A model generated the notes under the pieces. The model did not search any database. It was not told where the DNA came from and was given only the letters and a program-made list of their open reading frames with translations. Shown piece by piece: positions 1 to 8,157 of a DNA stretch of 38,825 nucleotides. Source of the stretch: Deltaproteobacteria bacterium (lineage in GTDB: Bacteria > Myxococcota > JACRCW01); the NCBI GenBank assembly GCA_016218805.1, contig JACRCW010000140.1, positions 1-38,825 on the forward strand, in the 5' to 3' direction. Numbering within the stretch: position 1 is the first letter of the stretch; each line of letters opens with the position of its first letter. Position numbers and translations under genes: made by a program.

Positions 1-916
1 CCGTGGCGGGCGCGGCGGCCGCGGGCGGCGGGCTCATCCCCTGCTGCGCCACGGGCATCCCCGCCGGCGGGGTGTTGCGGCGCGCCGGCGGCGCGGTCAG
101 CGGGGTGGGCTCCGCCGCCGCAAACCGCTCCGCGCGCGCGGCGCGCTCCTTGCGCTCCTCCTCCGTGGACGGCGGCGCCACACCCGCCGCCAACGACGCC
201 AGCAGCGCCCGCTCATCCTCCTGGCGGACCGCCTGCTGCATCATCATCTCCTCCACGGTGGGCGGCCGGCGCGCCGCCTCCGCGGCCGCTTCCGCCGCCG
301 CCGCCGCGGCCGCCTCTGCGGCACGCTGTGCTTCCTCCCGGGCCAGCCGCTCGGCCTCCCGCTCCTCCGCGGACCGCAGCAGGCCCTGGCTGCGCAGCTT
401 GCGCATGACCCGCAGCACGGTGACGTCCGGCATCTCCGTGGCCGCCACCACCTCCTGCACCGTGCGCCGCCCGTCCACCAGCCCCAGGATGGGCGCAATC
501 TCCTGCCGGATGTCCGCATCCAGGCGCGAGATCTGCCCCAGCTCCAGCGTGAAAACCGCGCTCAGCCCGCCCAGCTTGCCGGCGTGGTGCAGCACCTCCT
601 GGTGGTGTGCCTCCCCGCGGTCCAGCAGGTCCTTCATGGCGCTCGCCGTGGCGCCGGCCACCGAGTCCGGGTGCGGCTCAAACTGGAAGCCGCCCTCCTG
701 GAACGTCATCAGGCGCAGCACCGCGGCCTCGCCCGTGGCTGGCCCAAAGTGCGCCTCAGACACGGCCCCGTCCCACAGTTTCACCCACGCCTCGCCCGCG
801 CTGGTGCGCACCACCAGGCGGCCGCAGGACCGCAACGCCGCGTGCCCCTGCAGCAGGTCCCGCAGTGGGAACTGGGCAAGGTCACCCTGGGCGGGGAGGG
901 AGGCGACTTGGTTCAT
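1..916 (-). CDS. DUF4388 (PATAN-like) domain protein, C-terminus cut by window edge
   Basis: The reading frame is open from an ATG at 916 to the left edge (305 codons), so the C-terminus is missing. Residues about 5-100 look like a DUF4388/PATAN domain, starting from a motif like AQFPLRDLLQG and containing GRLVVRTSAGEAWVKLWDG. Residues about 130-185 look like a small winged-helix segment (GLVDGRRTVQEVV...VLRVMRKLRSQGLL), a combination common in DUF4388 proteins of deltaproteobacteria. The rest is Ala/Glu-rich, possibly coiled coil, then Pro/Ala-rich. There is no signal peptide, so a cytoplasmic regulatory role is likely. It starts 15 bases after the hydrolase stop on the same strand, which suggests co-transcription. 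The precise function is not known. Confidence 0.8.
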   Translation of the reverse strand, partial: MNQVASLPAQGDLAQFPLRDLLQGHAALRSCGRLVVRTSAGEAWVKLWDGAVSEAHFGPATGEAAVLRLMTFQEGGFQFEPHPDSVAGATASAMKDLLDRGEAHHQEVLHHAGKLGGLSAVFTLELGQISRLDADIRQEIAPILGLVDGRRTVQEVVAATEMPDVTVLRVMRKLRSQGLLRSAEEREAERLAREEAQRAAEAAAAAAAEAAAEAARRPPTVEEMMMQQAVRQEDERALLASLAAGVAPPSTEEERKERAARAERFAAAEPTPLTAPPARRNTPPAGMPVAQQGMSPPPAAAAPAT

Positions 917-931
917 TGCTGGAACGCGGGT

Positions 932-2047
932 CTACCGTGCCTTTCCCGTCCCCCGCAATCCGGCACCCCGTCCCCCCGCCGCGCCGCGCAACCCCCCCGC
1001 CACCGCCTTCACCGCCTGCACCACCCCGCCGCCCCGCACCCGGGCGGCGCGCCGGCCCTGCCGGGCGGTCCGGTGACTGGCCGGCGCACCCGCCAGGCAC
1101 GCCGCCAGGAAGGACTTCACGTCCCGCTGCAGATCGCGCTCCAGGAACAGCAGGCTCATGTGGCCGGACGGGTAGATGTGCAGCGGCACCCGCCAGCGCC
1201 GGGCCAGCCCCGTGGCCACCCCCAGTGGCACCACGCCGTCATGCACGCCGTGGGCAAGGAAGATGCGCTCGGCCGGCAGCGGCCGCTCAAACGAATGCGC
1301 CCGGTAGGGGATCCCCAGCTCGCGCAGTTCGGCCGCTGCGGGGATGGCGTCACCGCGCTTCTCCACCCGGCGCCGGTAGTGACGGCCCAGCCGGCTCTTC
1401 TCCATGGGCGGCTGCATGTCCGCCGCCGGCGTCAGCAGCACCAGGCCGTTGACGGGCGCCCCCGCCAGGGCGGCCATGGCCGCGTACAGCCCGCCCAGGC
1501 TCATCCCCACCAGGAACACCGGCTTGTGGTGCACCGCCAGCCCCTGGCTCACCGCGCGCAGCTCCGCCGCGGTCAGCTGCAGCATCCGCTCCATGTACGG
1601 GAAGTCAAAGCTCAGCAGCCGCTCACCGCTCCACCAGCCCGGCCGCGTGCGCTCCATGTGGTCCGGCGGCACGTAGACCATGGCGTGCATGGACAGGGAC
1701 TGCACCAGCCGCACCCACGGCGCCAGCACCCACGGCCGCGGGATCAGCCAGAACGGCGCGAACACCACCACGCCACGGCTGTGCCCCCGCGGCGGGTAGA
1801 CGTGCAGGTGCACGCGGTCATTGGGCGGCGGCAGCCCGCGCACCGGGCTGTCAAAGGTCAGGCGCGTGCGGCGGGTGGGCAACGGAATGGCCAGCGCGTG
1901 CGTGTCGGGCACGCCACCGGCGGGATGCTCGGCGTGTGCGGTGAGGGGGCCCATCTGCACTTTCGGCGGGTGCATGGGCAGCAGCGTGGCGGCGCCCATC
2001 AGCAGCTCGTCCAGCCCTCGGTGCACCACCCGGCGGATGCTGGGCAT
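932..2047 (-). CDS. alpha/beta hydrolase family protein
   Basis: This 371-residue protein has the alpha/beta-hydrolase nucleophile elbow GMSLGG (Gly-x-Ser-x-Gly). A late acidic segment (FLAHGVHDGVVPLG) and a C-terminal His (YPSGHMSLLF) complete a plausible Ser-Asp-His triad. The last ~50 residues after the hydrolase core are Arg/Gly/Ala-rich and probably disordered. The N-terminus (MPSIRRVVHRGLDELL) and several blocks match the hydrolase at 22295-23332, so the two are paralogues. There is no clear signal peptide. It lies 15 bases upstream of the DUF4388 gene and probably shares its mRNA. The substrate cannot be inferred; an esterase or lipase-like role is the default guess. Confidence 0.85.
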   Translation of the reverse strand: MPSIRRVVHRGLDELLMGAATLLPMHPPKVQMGPLTAHAEHPAGGVPDTHALAIPLPTRRTRLTFDSPVRGLPPPNDRVHLHVYPPRGHSRGVVVFAPFWLIPRPWVLAPWVRLVQSLSMHAMVYVPPDHMERTRPGWWSGERLLSFDFPYMERMLQLTAAELRAVSQGLAVHHKPVFLVGMSLGGLYAAMAALAGAPVNGLVLLTPAADMQPPMEKSRLGRHYRRRVEKRGDAIPAAAELRELGIPYRAHSFERPLPAERIFLAHGVHDGVVPLGVATGLARRWRVPLHIYPSGHMSLLFLERDLQRDVKSFLAACLAGAPASHRTARQGRRAARVRGGGVVQAVKAVAGGLRGAAGGRGAGLRGTGKAR

Positions 2048-2059
2048 GGCTGCGGACCT

Positions 2060-2087
2060 CCGGCACGGGTGTGACCCCCGGTGCCGG
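2060..2087 (-). terminator. hairpin between cytochrome and hydrolase genes
   Basis: A 7-bp perfect inverted repeat CCGGCAC/GTGCCGG is extended by an inner GGGT/ACCC pairing, with a small bulge. It lies in the 121-base gap between the end of the multihaem gene (2169) and the start of the hydrolase (2047), both on the minus strand. No U-tract follows, so it could be a weak terminator or a leader structure for the hydrolase mRNA. Confidence 0.35.
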
Positions 2088-2168
2088 GCGGGTCAAGCTG
2101 TTGGGTGCTGGCCTCCGCCGCCAAGCCCCAGCCCGCGACAGGTCCCCCCCCGACCGGCGGGGCTGCCG

Positions 2169-4241
2169 TCAGTGGAATGTCAGGCCCGTGTACGTCACCG
2201 CGGGGCCCGTGGCGCCATAGGGGTACAGCGTGGGCGCGGTGCCGGTGTACAGGTCATAGTCCTCATCCATGCTGCCGGTGGACCACAACACGCCCTGATA
2301 CGGCACGTCCCACACCGCGGAGAGGTTCTGCTCCACCGCCTGCTCCAGCGCGTATTCGCGCCGCAGGCGGTAGGCGGAATCCGCAATGTCCGCAAAGCAC
2401 ATGTTCATCTCCGCCCAGCCGTACCAATGCGCGTAATCCGGGTTCATGTGGTACGCGCCGTGCCACGTCTTCACAAAGTCATACTTGTACAGCTTGAAAT
2501 ACAGCCGCTCCGGTTCGCTGAGGTTGCGGTACAGCATGGGCCCGCCCAGCACGATGGGCGCCGTGGTGTTGTCCGGGTTGGGATCGCGCGGGGTCACCTG
2601 CGGGGCGGGCACCAGCAGTGTGTCGCGGTTGAGTGCCAGCAGGATGTCGGTGGCCTCGTCCACGATCTTGTGCGCGTTGTCATGCATGCCGTCCGCCACG
2701 TCCAGGCGGTACTCCGCCCAGTTGGAGGCGTGGCACCGGCTGCACACTGCCACCATCTCCTCGCGGCGCGCCGCCAGCACGGGTGCGGGGTCCACAAACT
2801 GCACCACCGTGCCGTCCCGGTCCTCCGGGTACTGCGCGGAGTCCGCAACCGAATCCGCCCCGCTCATGTCCACCGGCGCCGCCGGGTCAAACGCGGGGTT
2901 GGGGTCCAGCGTCCCGGTGGTGGTGTTGAGCACGTACGGCAGCTCCCCCGCGCGCTTGAGCGTGCGGTGGCTGGCCTGCCCGCCCACGGGACCAAACGCG
3001 ATGCCGTACCCCAGGTCGTGGTCGGTGTAGACCTCGCCGTTGGTGGCGGTGCGTTTCAAGGGCATGTGGCAGGTGGCGCAGCTGGGCGCGCGGCCGGTGT
3101 CGCCCTCAGCCTCAAAGATGACGCCGTGCTTGGACGCGGACCAGATCTCGTACTGCGGGTGGTCGGGGCCCATGTGGCAGGTGCCGCAGGCGGAGCCCTC
3201 GCGCGCTTCACGCGGGCGGAACTCGTGGCGGCTGTGGCAACTGTCGCACTTGTTCTCCACGTTGTGGCACTGCATGCACGTGGCCACGCCGCCGGAGGCC
3301 GGGTCCGCGGCGCCGGCCGCGCTGCACGGGGGGAGATCGTCGTAGCGGCCGGCTTCGTAGACGCGCTGCGCGCCCACGGCGTGCCGGTTGGCCTGGTGGC
3401 CGCGGTACTGGTTGGGATGGCAGGTGGCGCACGTGGCCGCGCCGGGCATCAGCCGGTGTTTGGCCCCCGGCGTAGTCACCGAGGGGTTGGCCGCGTGGCA
3501 CTCGCCGCAGGAGACCTCCTGCGCCATTTTCCCCGCCTTGTAGTCACGCACCGGGCCGGGCGTGAGCGTGAGGTGGCACAGGATGCATGCGTCACTCTCC
3601 GCCTTCCAGTTGGCCAGCGTGAGGTCCACGGTGACGTCCCGCCCCGCCAGAACGGAAACCACCGCGGTGGCCGGCGGGTAGTCACCGGTGCCGTTGGTGG
3701 TGGTGAAGCGCGCGGTGAGTTCGTAGACGCCGGCAGGCAGCGCGGTGAACGCGTACCCGCCGTTGGCGTCCGTGGTGACGTCCGCGGCCTCCGCCGGGGC
3801 CAGGCTCACCACCGCGCCCTGCAGCAGTGTGTTGCCCACGGCCGCGCGCACCGTGCCCGACAGGTTGCCCGTGCTCACGCCCGCGGGGCCGGTCGGGCCC
3901 GTGGCGCCGGGGTCTCCGGTGGCGCCCGTGTCGCCGGTGGGGCCGGTGTCGCCCGTGTTGCCCGTGTCCCCCGTGGGGCCGGTGTCGCCCGTGGGGCCGG
4001 TTGGCCCGGTGGCGCCCGTGGGGCCAGCTGGGCCCGTGTCCCCGGTGGGGCCGGTGTCACCCGGGTCACCGGGAGCACCGGCGGGGCCGCGCGGACCGGT
4101 GGGGCCGGTGGCGCCCGTGGCTCCGGCGGCGCCGGGTTCACCCGCTGGGCCCGCGGGCCCCTCGGTGCCGCAGGACGCGACAGCAACAACGGTGGTGGCC
4201 AGGGCCAGTGCGCGCAGCCCGGCCAGGGAATGTCTCGTCAT
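2169..4241 (-). CDS. octahaem cytochrome c lipoprotein, HAO-like, on a collagen-like stalk
   Basis: This is a 690-residue predicted lipoprotein with lipobox VASC (Cys24). Residues 25-123 are 33 uninterrupted Gly-X-Y triplets rich in Pro, Thr and Asp. Residues about 125-210 look like a carboxypeptidase-regulatory beta-sandwich (GAVVSLAP...DANGGYAFTALPAGVYEL). Eight CxxCH haem c sites follow, starting at 219, 245, 271, 322, 332, 352, 388 and 500. The spacing, the WSASKHG segment and a C-terminal HGAYHMNPDYAHWYGW block (594-609) recall the octahaem hydroxylamine oxidoreductase family; its tyrosines are candidates for the active-site cross-link of that family. The +2 residue is Gly, which suggests the outer membrane. 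The family assignment is by eye. A nitrogen-oxide reductase or an electron conduit is also possible. Confidence 0.85.
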   Translation of the reverse strand: MTRHSLAGLRALALATTVVAVASCGTEGPAGPAGEPGAAGATGATGPTGPRGPAGAPGDPGDTGPTGDTGPAGPTGATGPTGPTGDTGPTGDTGNTGDTGPTGDTGATGDPGATGPTGPAGVSTGNLSGTVRAAVGNTLLQGAVVSLAPAEAADVTTDANGGYAFTALPAGVYELTARFTTTNGTGDYPPATAVVSVLAGRDVTVDLTLANWKAESDACILCHLTLTPGPVRDYKAGKMAQEVSCGECHAANPSVTTPGAKHRLMPGAATCATCHPNQYRGHQANRHAVGAQRVYEAGRYDDLPPCSAAGAADPASGGVATCMQCHNVENKCDSCHSRHEFRPREAREGSACGTCHMGPDHPQYEIWSASKHGVIFEAEGDTGRAPSCATCHMPLKRTATNGEVYTDHDLGYGIAFGPVGGQASHRTLKRAGELPYVLNTTTGTLDPNPAFDPAAPVDMSGADSVADSAQYPEDRDGTVVQFVDPAPVLAARREEMVAVCSRCHASNWAEYRLDVADGMHDNAHKIVDEATDILLALNRDTLLVPAPQVTPRDPNPDNTTAPIVLGGPMLYRNLSEPERLYFKLYKYDFVKTWHGAYHMNPDYAHWYGWAEMNMCFADIADSAYRLRREYALEQAVEQNLSAVWDVPYQGVLWSTGSMDEDYDLYTGTAPTLYPYGATGPAVTYTGLTFH
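3873..4169 (-). repeat. collagen-like Gly-X-Y coding repeat
   Basis: Inside the multihaem lipoprotein gene, 33 consecutive 9-base units encode Gly-X-Y, mostly GPT, GDT, GPA and GAT. At DNA level the units are variants of ggg-ccc-acc and ggc-gac-acc, and the tract is GC-rich and prone to slippage. It begins directly after the lipidated cysteine, so the triple helix would project the haem domain from the membrane. Confidence 0.9.
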
Positions 4242-4852
4242 GGTGGTCCCTCCTGGAAGTGGAACTTGGAGAAGTCCGCGCGCGCGGCTGCAAACGGAGG
4301 GCCGCGACGACCTTGCGCGTCAACGGGAGGAAAACGTCGACGCCACGCGGACGCGCAGCGGGTGCGCGCATACGCGGAGAGACGGGGTGGATACTGCGGT
4401 ACGCGGCCGGGGACCCCCCGTAGCCTCCTGCCGGACCCGGGGTCAGCGGGACTCAGAACCCACCTTCACACCGGCACGTCCCGCTGGCCCCGCCACGCTT
4501 TCCGCCCGGCCCGGAACGCCGCCGCGATGCGCCGCAAAGGGCCCCCTGGCATGCCGGAGTCCCTCTCCGGCACGCCGGTGTGGGTGCGCGGGCGTCCCGG
4601 GCGTACCCTCCGCCGCGCCGCGTGGCCCGGAAGACCCATGCGCCCGGCCCGGAACGGCCCCCGGGTGGCCCGGAACGCTTCCGCGGTGACCCGGAATGCC
4701 ATCCCCACTGGCCCGGAACGCCTCCGCGGCGGCCCGGAATGGCTTCCGCGCGGCCCGGACCGCCTCCCGCCCGCACCGGAAGGGCACGCGGCCTCTTTCC
4801 GGGCTGGGCGGCGCGCGTGACGTGGTTGACGCGGATCCCATCCGAGGACCCC
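4242..4852. other. 611-base intergenic region upstream of the cytochrome gene
   Basis: No convincing gene is present. Open frames on both strands here overlap neighbours, lack start signals and encode Arg/Pro/Ala-rich low-complexity sequence. Positions 4242-4490 should hold the promoter and leader of the multihaem gene; a GGAGG lies just ahead of its ATG on the minus strand. The distal half (about 4500-4790) is the 21-bp array listed separately. Confidence 0.7.
4500..4790. repeat. degenerate 21-bp tandem repeat array
   Basis: A core CCCGGA (or a near match) recurs at 4510, 4553, 4574, 4596, 4626, 4648, 4669, 4690, 4712, 4733, 4754 and 4775. Spacings are mostly 21-22 bases. The consensus unit is roughly GGCCCGGAACGCCTCCGCGGY. 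The period is a multiple of three, so every frame reads as a 7-residue repeat, but no frame has a credible start or codon pattern. I read it as non-coding repeat DNA between the tmk stop and the cytochrome promoter. Confidence 0.7.
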
Positions 4853-5464
4853 TCAAGCCCGCCACACCGTTTCCACCGCCGTCCAGATGGTCCGCTCCAC
4901 GTCATCCATGCCGCCGTTGCCGTCCACCGTCCGCACGTCCCCCAGCGCGGGGCGGGCGGCAAATGCCGCGTAGTTGCGCCGCACGCGCGCCTGCAATTCA
5001 TCCACTTCATACTGGTCCGCGGGTAACCCGCGCGCGGCGCGCCGGGCGGCGGCGGTGGGCACATCCACGTCAACGAACACGGTCAGGTCCGCGCGCCGGG
5101 CGCGCGCGTTGATGCGCTCCACGAAGTCCACGTCCAGAAACGCGCCCTGGTAGGCCAGGCTGGAGAGCACGTAGCGGTCGCAGATGACCACGGCGCCGGC
5201 GGCCAGCGCGGGTTCCACTTCGCGCGCCAGGTGGTCCAGCCGGTCCGCGGCGAACAGGAGCGCCAGTGCGCCGGGATCCGTGGGGGTCCCGGTGGCTCCG
5301 TCACGCAGCAGCTGGCGAACGTGGGTGCCAATGGGACCGCGGCTGGGCTCACAGGTCTGCACCACGCGCGCGCCAGCGGCCGTGAAGCGCGCGGCCAGGC
5401 GCGCGGCCTGCGTGGTGGTCCCGGACCCGTCAATGCCCTCCAGGACGAGGAAGAAGCCCGCCAC
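4853..5464 (-). CDS. tmk: thymidylate kinase (dTMP kinase)
   Basis: It phosphorylates dTMP to dTDP with ATP in the cytoplasm. The protein of about 203 residues has an N-terminal FLVLEGIDGSG P-loop region, the CDRY motif near residue 95 followed by SSLAYQG, and a C-terminal helix typical of the family; its length is normal. The GTG at 5464 is preferred: it gives the usual start just before the first strand, and it lies 7 bases after the kinase-gene stop (5472). A longer frame to 5515 would overlap that gene. The P-loop reads GSGTTTQ where most family members have GSGKTTQ, so the usual Walker A lysine is a Thr. Confidence 0.92.
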   Translation of the reverse strand: MAGFFLVLEGIDGSGTTTQAARLAARFTAAGARVVQTCEPSRGPIGTHVRQLLRDGATGTPTDPGALALLFAADRLDHLAREVEPALAAGAVVICDRYVLSSLAYQGAFLDVDFVERINARARRADLTVFVDVDVPTAAARRAARGLPADQYEVDELQARVRRNYAAFAARPALGDVRTVDGNGGMDDVERTIWTAVETVWRA

Positions 5465-5471
5465 GCGCGCC

Positions 5472-8039
5472 TCAGGCGATCTGCAGGTTGCGCAGCCGCC
5501 CCTCCAGCTCCACAAACGCCTGCGCCGCCTGGGCGCCCGTCTGGAAGCGGTGGGCGGGGTCCTTGGCCATGCACACGTTCATGACGGCATCCAGCTCGGG
5601 CGGCACGCCGGGGCGTTCGGCGGACAGCGGCGGCGGCGGCGAATGCAGGTGCCGCTGCAGCACGTCCGCGCCGGTGAACGGCGGGTGGCCGGCAATGAGC
5701 GCGTACAGCACGCACCCCAGCGAATAGATGTCCGCGCGCCCGTCCACGTCACCGCCCATCACCTGTTCCGGGCTCATGTAGTACGGGGTGCCGGTGACGC
5801 CGTCCTTGCCGCCGCCGGACAGGGCGGCCGCAATGCCAAAGTCCGTCAGCTTCACGCGCCCGTCCTTGCCCATCAGGATGTTCCCCGGCTTGACGTCCCG
5901 GTGGACAATGCCGGCCTTGTGGGCGGCATCCAGCGCGCTGGCAATGGCGGCGCAGTACACCAGCGCGCGCGCGGGGTGGATCTTCTGCGGGACCACCTGC
6001 GTGAGCACGGGGCCTTCCACCAGCTCCATGGCCAGGTACGGCGCGCCGCGCTCCACGCCGGCGTCATACACGGTGACAATGCACGGGTGGTTGAGGCCGG
6101 CAGCGGCGCGCGCCTCCGCCAGAAAGCGCGTGCGCGCCTCCGCGTCAGACGCCATGGCTTCCGGCAGGCGCTTGAGGGCCACGGGGCGGTTCAGCACCGT
6201 GTCACGCGCGCGGTAGACCACGCCCATGGCGCCGCGCCCCAGCTCCGCCTCAGGGACATAGCGCGGCGGGGCGTCATCCTTGGGCTGGGCTTCCACCATC
6301 TTCCGCTGCGCCGCCAGGGACGACTGCGCGGCCACCTGCTGCTGCATGGCGGCCTCATAGGCGGCGCGCATCTGCTCGCTGTTGATGCGCATGAACAACT
6401 GCTGCACGCGGCTGACCGCCTCCGCGTGGTCCTTCTTGGCCTGCGCCGCGCGCTGCGCGTACGCCAGCGCGTTGGGCACGTCCCCGGCGCCCTCCATCAG
6501 GTTGGACAGTTCCAGCGCCATGGGAATGGCCTCAGCCGGCTGGCGCGCGTCCACCGCCGCCTTGAGGAACTGCACGGCGCCCTTGAGGTCCCCGCCCATC
6601 ACCAGCTTGCGGGTGATGTCCATCTGAACGTCCATGGACTCTGGCTTGCCGTGGCCCAGCAGCACGCCGGCGGCCTCGCGCACCTTGCCGTCCGCCAGCA
6701 GCATGCGTGCCGCGTTGGCCGGGTCCCCGCCGCGGCTGAACAGCTCGCCGGCCTTGAGGCGGTTGCCCATGCCCTCGTGGATCTCGGCGGCGCGCTTGTA
6801 GTTGGTGGCCTTCTCAAACAGCTCCGCCGCCTCCGCCGGGCGGTTCTTCTGCAGCGCAATGTCTCCCGCCGCGGTGTAGTTGGCCGCGCGCACGTGCGCG
6901 TTGAACGCGCCTTCCAGGTCCCCCACGTCCTCAAACAGCTGCGCCGCCTTGACGGCGTCCCCCGCGGCCAGCGCGGCCTGCGCCGCGGCCCGCATGTCAC
7001 CCTGGCCCTCCAGGTAGCTCACCGCCGCCTGGCCCAGCCCCTTGTCAATGAGCAGCCGCGCGGCTTCCTCGCCGCGGCCGGCCTGGCTGAGCGTGCGCGC
7101 CGCCTCCTGCCACAGCTGCCCGCGCGCATACGCCTCCGCCGCCTTGTCCGGGTAGCCGGCCTGTTCCAGGCAGCGTCCCACGGCGGGCCAATCATTCACC
7201 TTGGCGTAGTTGCGCGCGGCGCGCGCAAGCGCCCCGCGCCGCTCTTTGTCGTCGGCAGCGTGCGCCGCGTGGTACTCAAAGGCCGCCCCGGCCTGCGCCT
7301 CGCGCCCAAACCCTTCAAACATCTCGCCGGCGCGGGCGTGCTGTTCGCGCCGCGCAAACGCCTCGGCGGCGGGGATCAGGTACAGCTCCGCGGACGTGCG
7401 GTCCTTGGCGCGCAGCAGCAGGTCCACCGCCTTGTCGCCGTCACCTTTCTGGGCGTGCAGTTGAGCGGCCTTGCGCGTGGCGTCCATGCCGCGCTTTTCC
7501 TGGTTGAGCGCCCGCCACAGTTCCCCGGCGCGCTCCAGCATGGCCGGCTGGTTGCCGGACTCCAGCAGTTCGGCCGCCTCGCGGTGCTTGGCGTCACTCT
7601 CCAGGATCTCTGCCGCCTCCAGCAGGTTGCCCGCGCCCCGTAGGGCATCCACCAGGGCGGCAAGGTCCCCCAGCGCGCGGAACATCTCCGCCGCCTCCTT
7701 GAAGCGCTTGGCCTCCATGAGCTGGCGGGCCACCTTCTTGGACGGCTTTGCGCCGGGCTTCACCTCCACCGGCGGGGGCGTGGCCGGCCGGCGGCGCCGG
7801 CGCGGTGACCCGGAGGTGAATGAGGTCACCAGCAGGGCCACCGCCAGCAGTGCCAGCACACCGCCGGTGCCGTAGCTGGCCACCGCGTCACGGTTGAACA
7901 GGATGTCACCAAGGATGCCGCCTTCCAGCCCGCGCGCCACCTCCGGCGGCAGCAGCGCGGTGCGCAGGAAGGGCAGGAAGATGAACGCCGCCCCTGCCGC
8001 GGTGGCGGCAAACAGGACCAGGCGGATGAGCAGCATCAT
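5472..8039 (-). CDS. membrane Ser/Thr protein kinase with TPR-like repeats
   Basis: Two N-terminal hydrophobic segments (about residues 1-25 and 57-76) precede a basic PRRRRRP stretch. A long Ala/Glu-rich helical-repeat region follows (about 85-565, TPR-like units such as GxxxEAAELFE). A C-terminal Hanks-type kinase domain (about 590-850) has ELGRGAMGVVY, VALKRL (ATP lysine), HRDVKPGN, DFG and MSPEQ, so it looks active. The kinase domain at the C-terminus with membrane helices at the N-terminus is the reverse of the common layout. The start is taken at the ATG at 8039; 8036 is equally possible, and a frame to 8081 exists. It is followed by tmk after 7 bases. It may act with the FHA regulator encoded upstream. 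Confidence 0.88.
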   Translation of the reverse strand: MMLLIRLVLFAATAAGAAFIFLPFLRTALLPPEVARGLEGGILGDILFNRDAVASYGTGGVLALLAVALLVTSFTSGSPRRRRRPATPPPVEVKPGAKPSKKVARQLMEAKRFKEAAEMFRALGDLAALVDALRGAGNLLEAAEILESDAKHREAAELLESGNQPAMLERAGELWRALNQEKRGMDATRKAAQLHAQKGDGDKAVDLLLRAKDRTSAELYLIPAAEAFARREQHARAGEMFEGFGREAQAGAAFEYHAAHAADDKERRGALARAARNYAKVNDWPAVGRCLEQAGYPDKAAEAYARGQLWQEAARTLSQAGRGEEAARLLIDKGLGQAAVSYLEGQGDMRAAAQAALAAGDAVKAAQLFEDVGDLEGAFNAHVRAANYTAAGDIALQKNRPAEAAELFEKATNYKRAAEIHEGMGNRLKAGELFSRGGDPANAARMLLADGKVREAAGVLLGHGKPESMDVQMDITRKLVMGGDLKGAVQFLKAAVDARQPAEAIPMALELSNLMEGAGDVPNALAYAQRAAQAKKDHAEAVSRVQQLFMRINSEQMRAAYEAAMQQQVAAQSSLAAQRKMVEAQPKDDAPPRYVPEAELGRGAMGVVYRARDTVLNRPVALKRLPEAMASDAEARTRFLAEARAAAGLNHPCIVTVYDAGVERGAPYLAMELVEGPVLTQVVPQKIHPARALVYCAAIASALDAAHKAGIVHRDVKPGNILMGKDGRVKLTDFGIAAALSGGGKDGVTGTPYYMSPEQVMGGDVDGRADIYSLGCVLYALIAGHPPFTGADVLQRHLHSPPPPLSAERPGVPPELDAVMNVCMAKDPAHRFQTGAQAAQAFVELEGRLRNLQIA

Positions 8040-8117
8040 GGCGGGGGGAGGAGTATTCGCGCGCGGCGCCACCGGGCGCAACGGGGAGAGCAGTGCCCGT
8101 CCTGCGCCCTGCGCCGC

Positions 8118-8146
8118 GGGCGCCGGGGCGTATGGCCCGGGCGCCC
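8118..8146 (-). terminator. strong GC hairpin between membrane protein and kinase genes
   Basis: Two 12-base arms (8118-8129 and 8135-8146) pair with a single mismatch around a GTATG loop. The hairpin lies in the 118 bases after the stop of the four-helix protein (8158) and before the kinase start (8039). There is no U-tract on either strand. It may be an attenuator or transcript-processing site rather than a full terminator. Confidence 0.45.
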
Positions 8147-8157
8147 CAGGGCCGGTC

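Noticed and set aside
4500..4790. CRISPR array
   Set aside because: The repeat has no conserved unit separated by unique spacers; units are contiguous and degenerate, and no cas genes are present.
1821..4820. 999-residue plus-strand open frame
   Set aside because: It is antisense to the hydrolase and the multihaem gene. Its Val/Gly/Pro repeats are the complement of the collagen tract, and it has no family features.
4443..4865. Minus-strand 140-residue frame with a 7-residue repeat (FRA/PGH)
   Set aside because: It starts inside tmk, has no ribosome site, and the repeat is explained by the 21-bp DNA period.
5184..7643. 819-residue plus-strand open frame
   Set aside because: It is antisense to the kinase/TPR gene; Arg/His/Leu-rich composition is typical of shadow frames in high-GC DNA.
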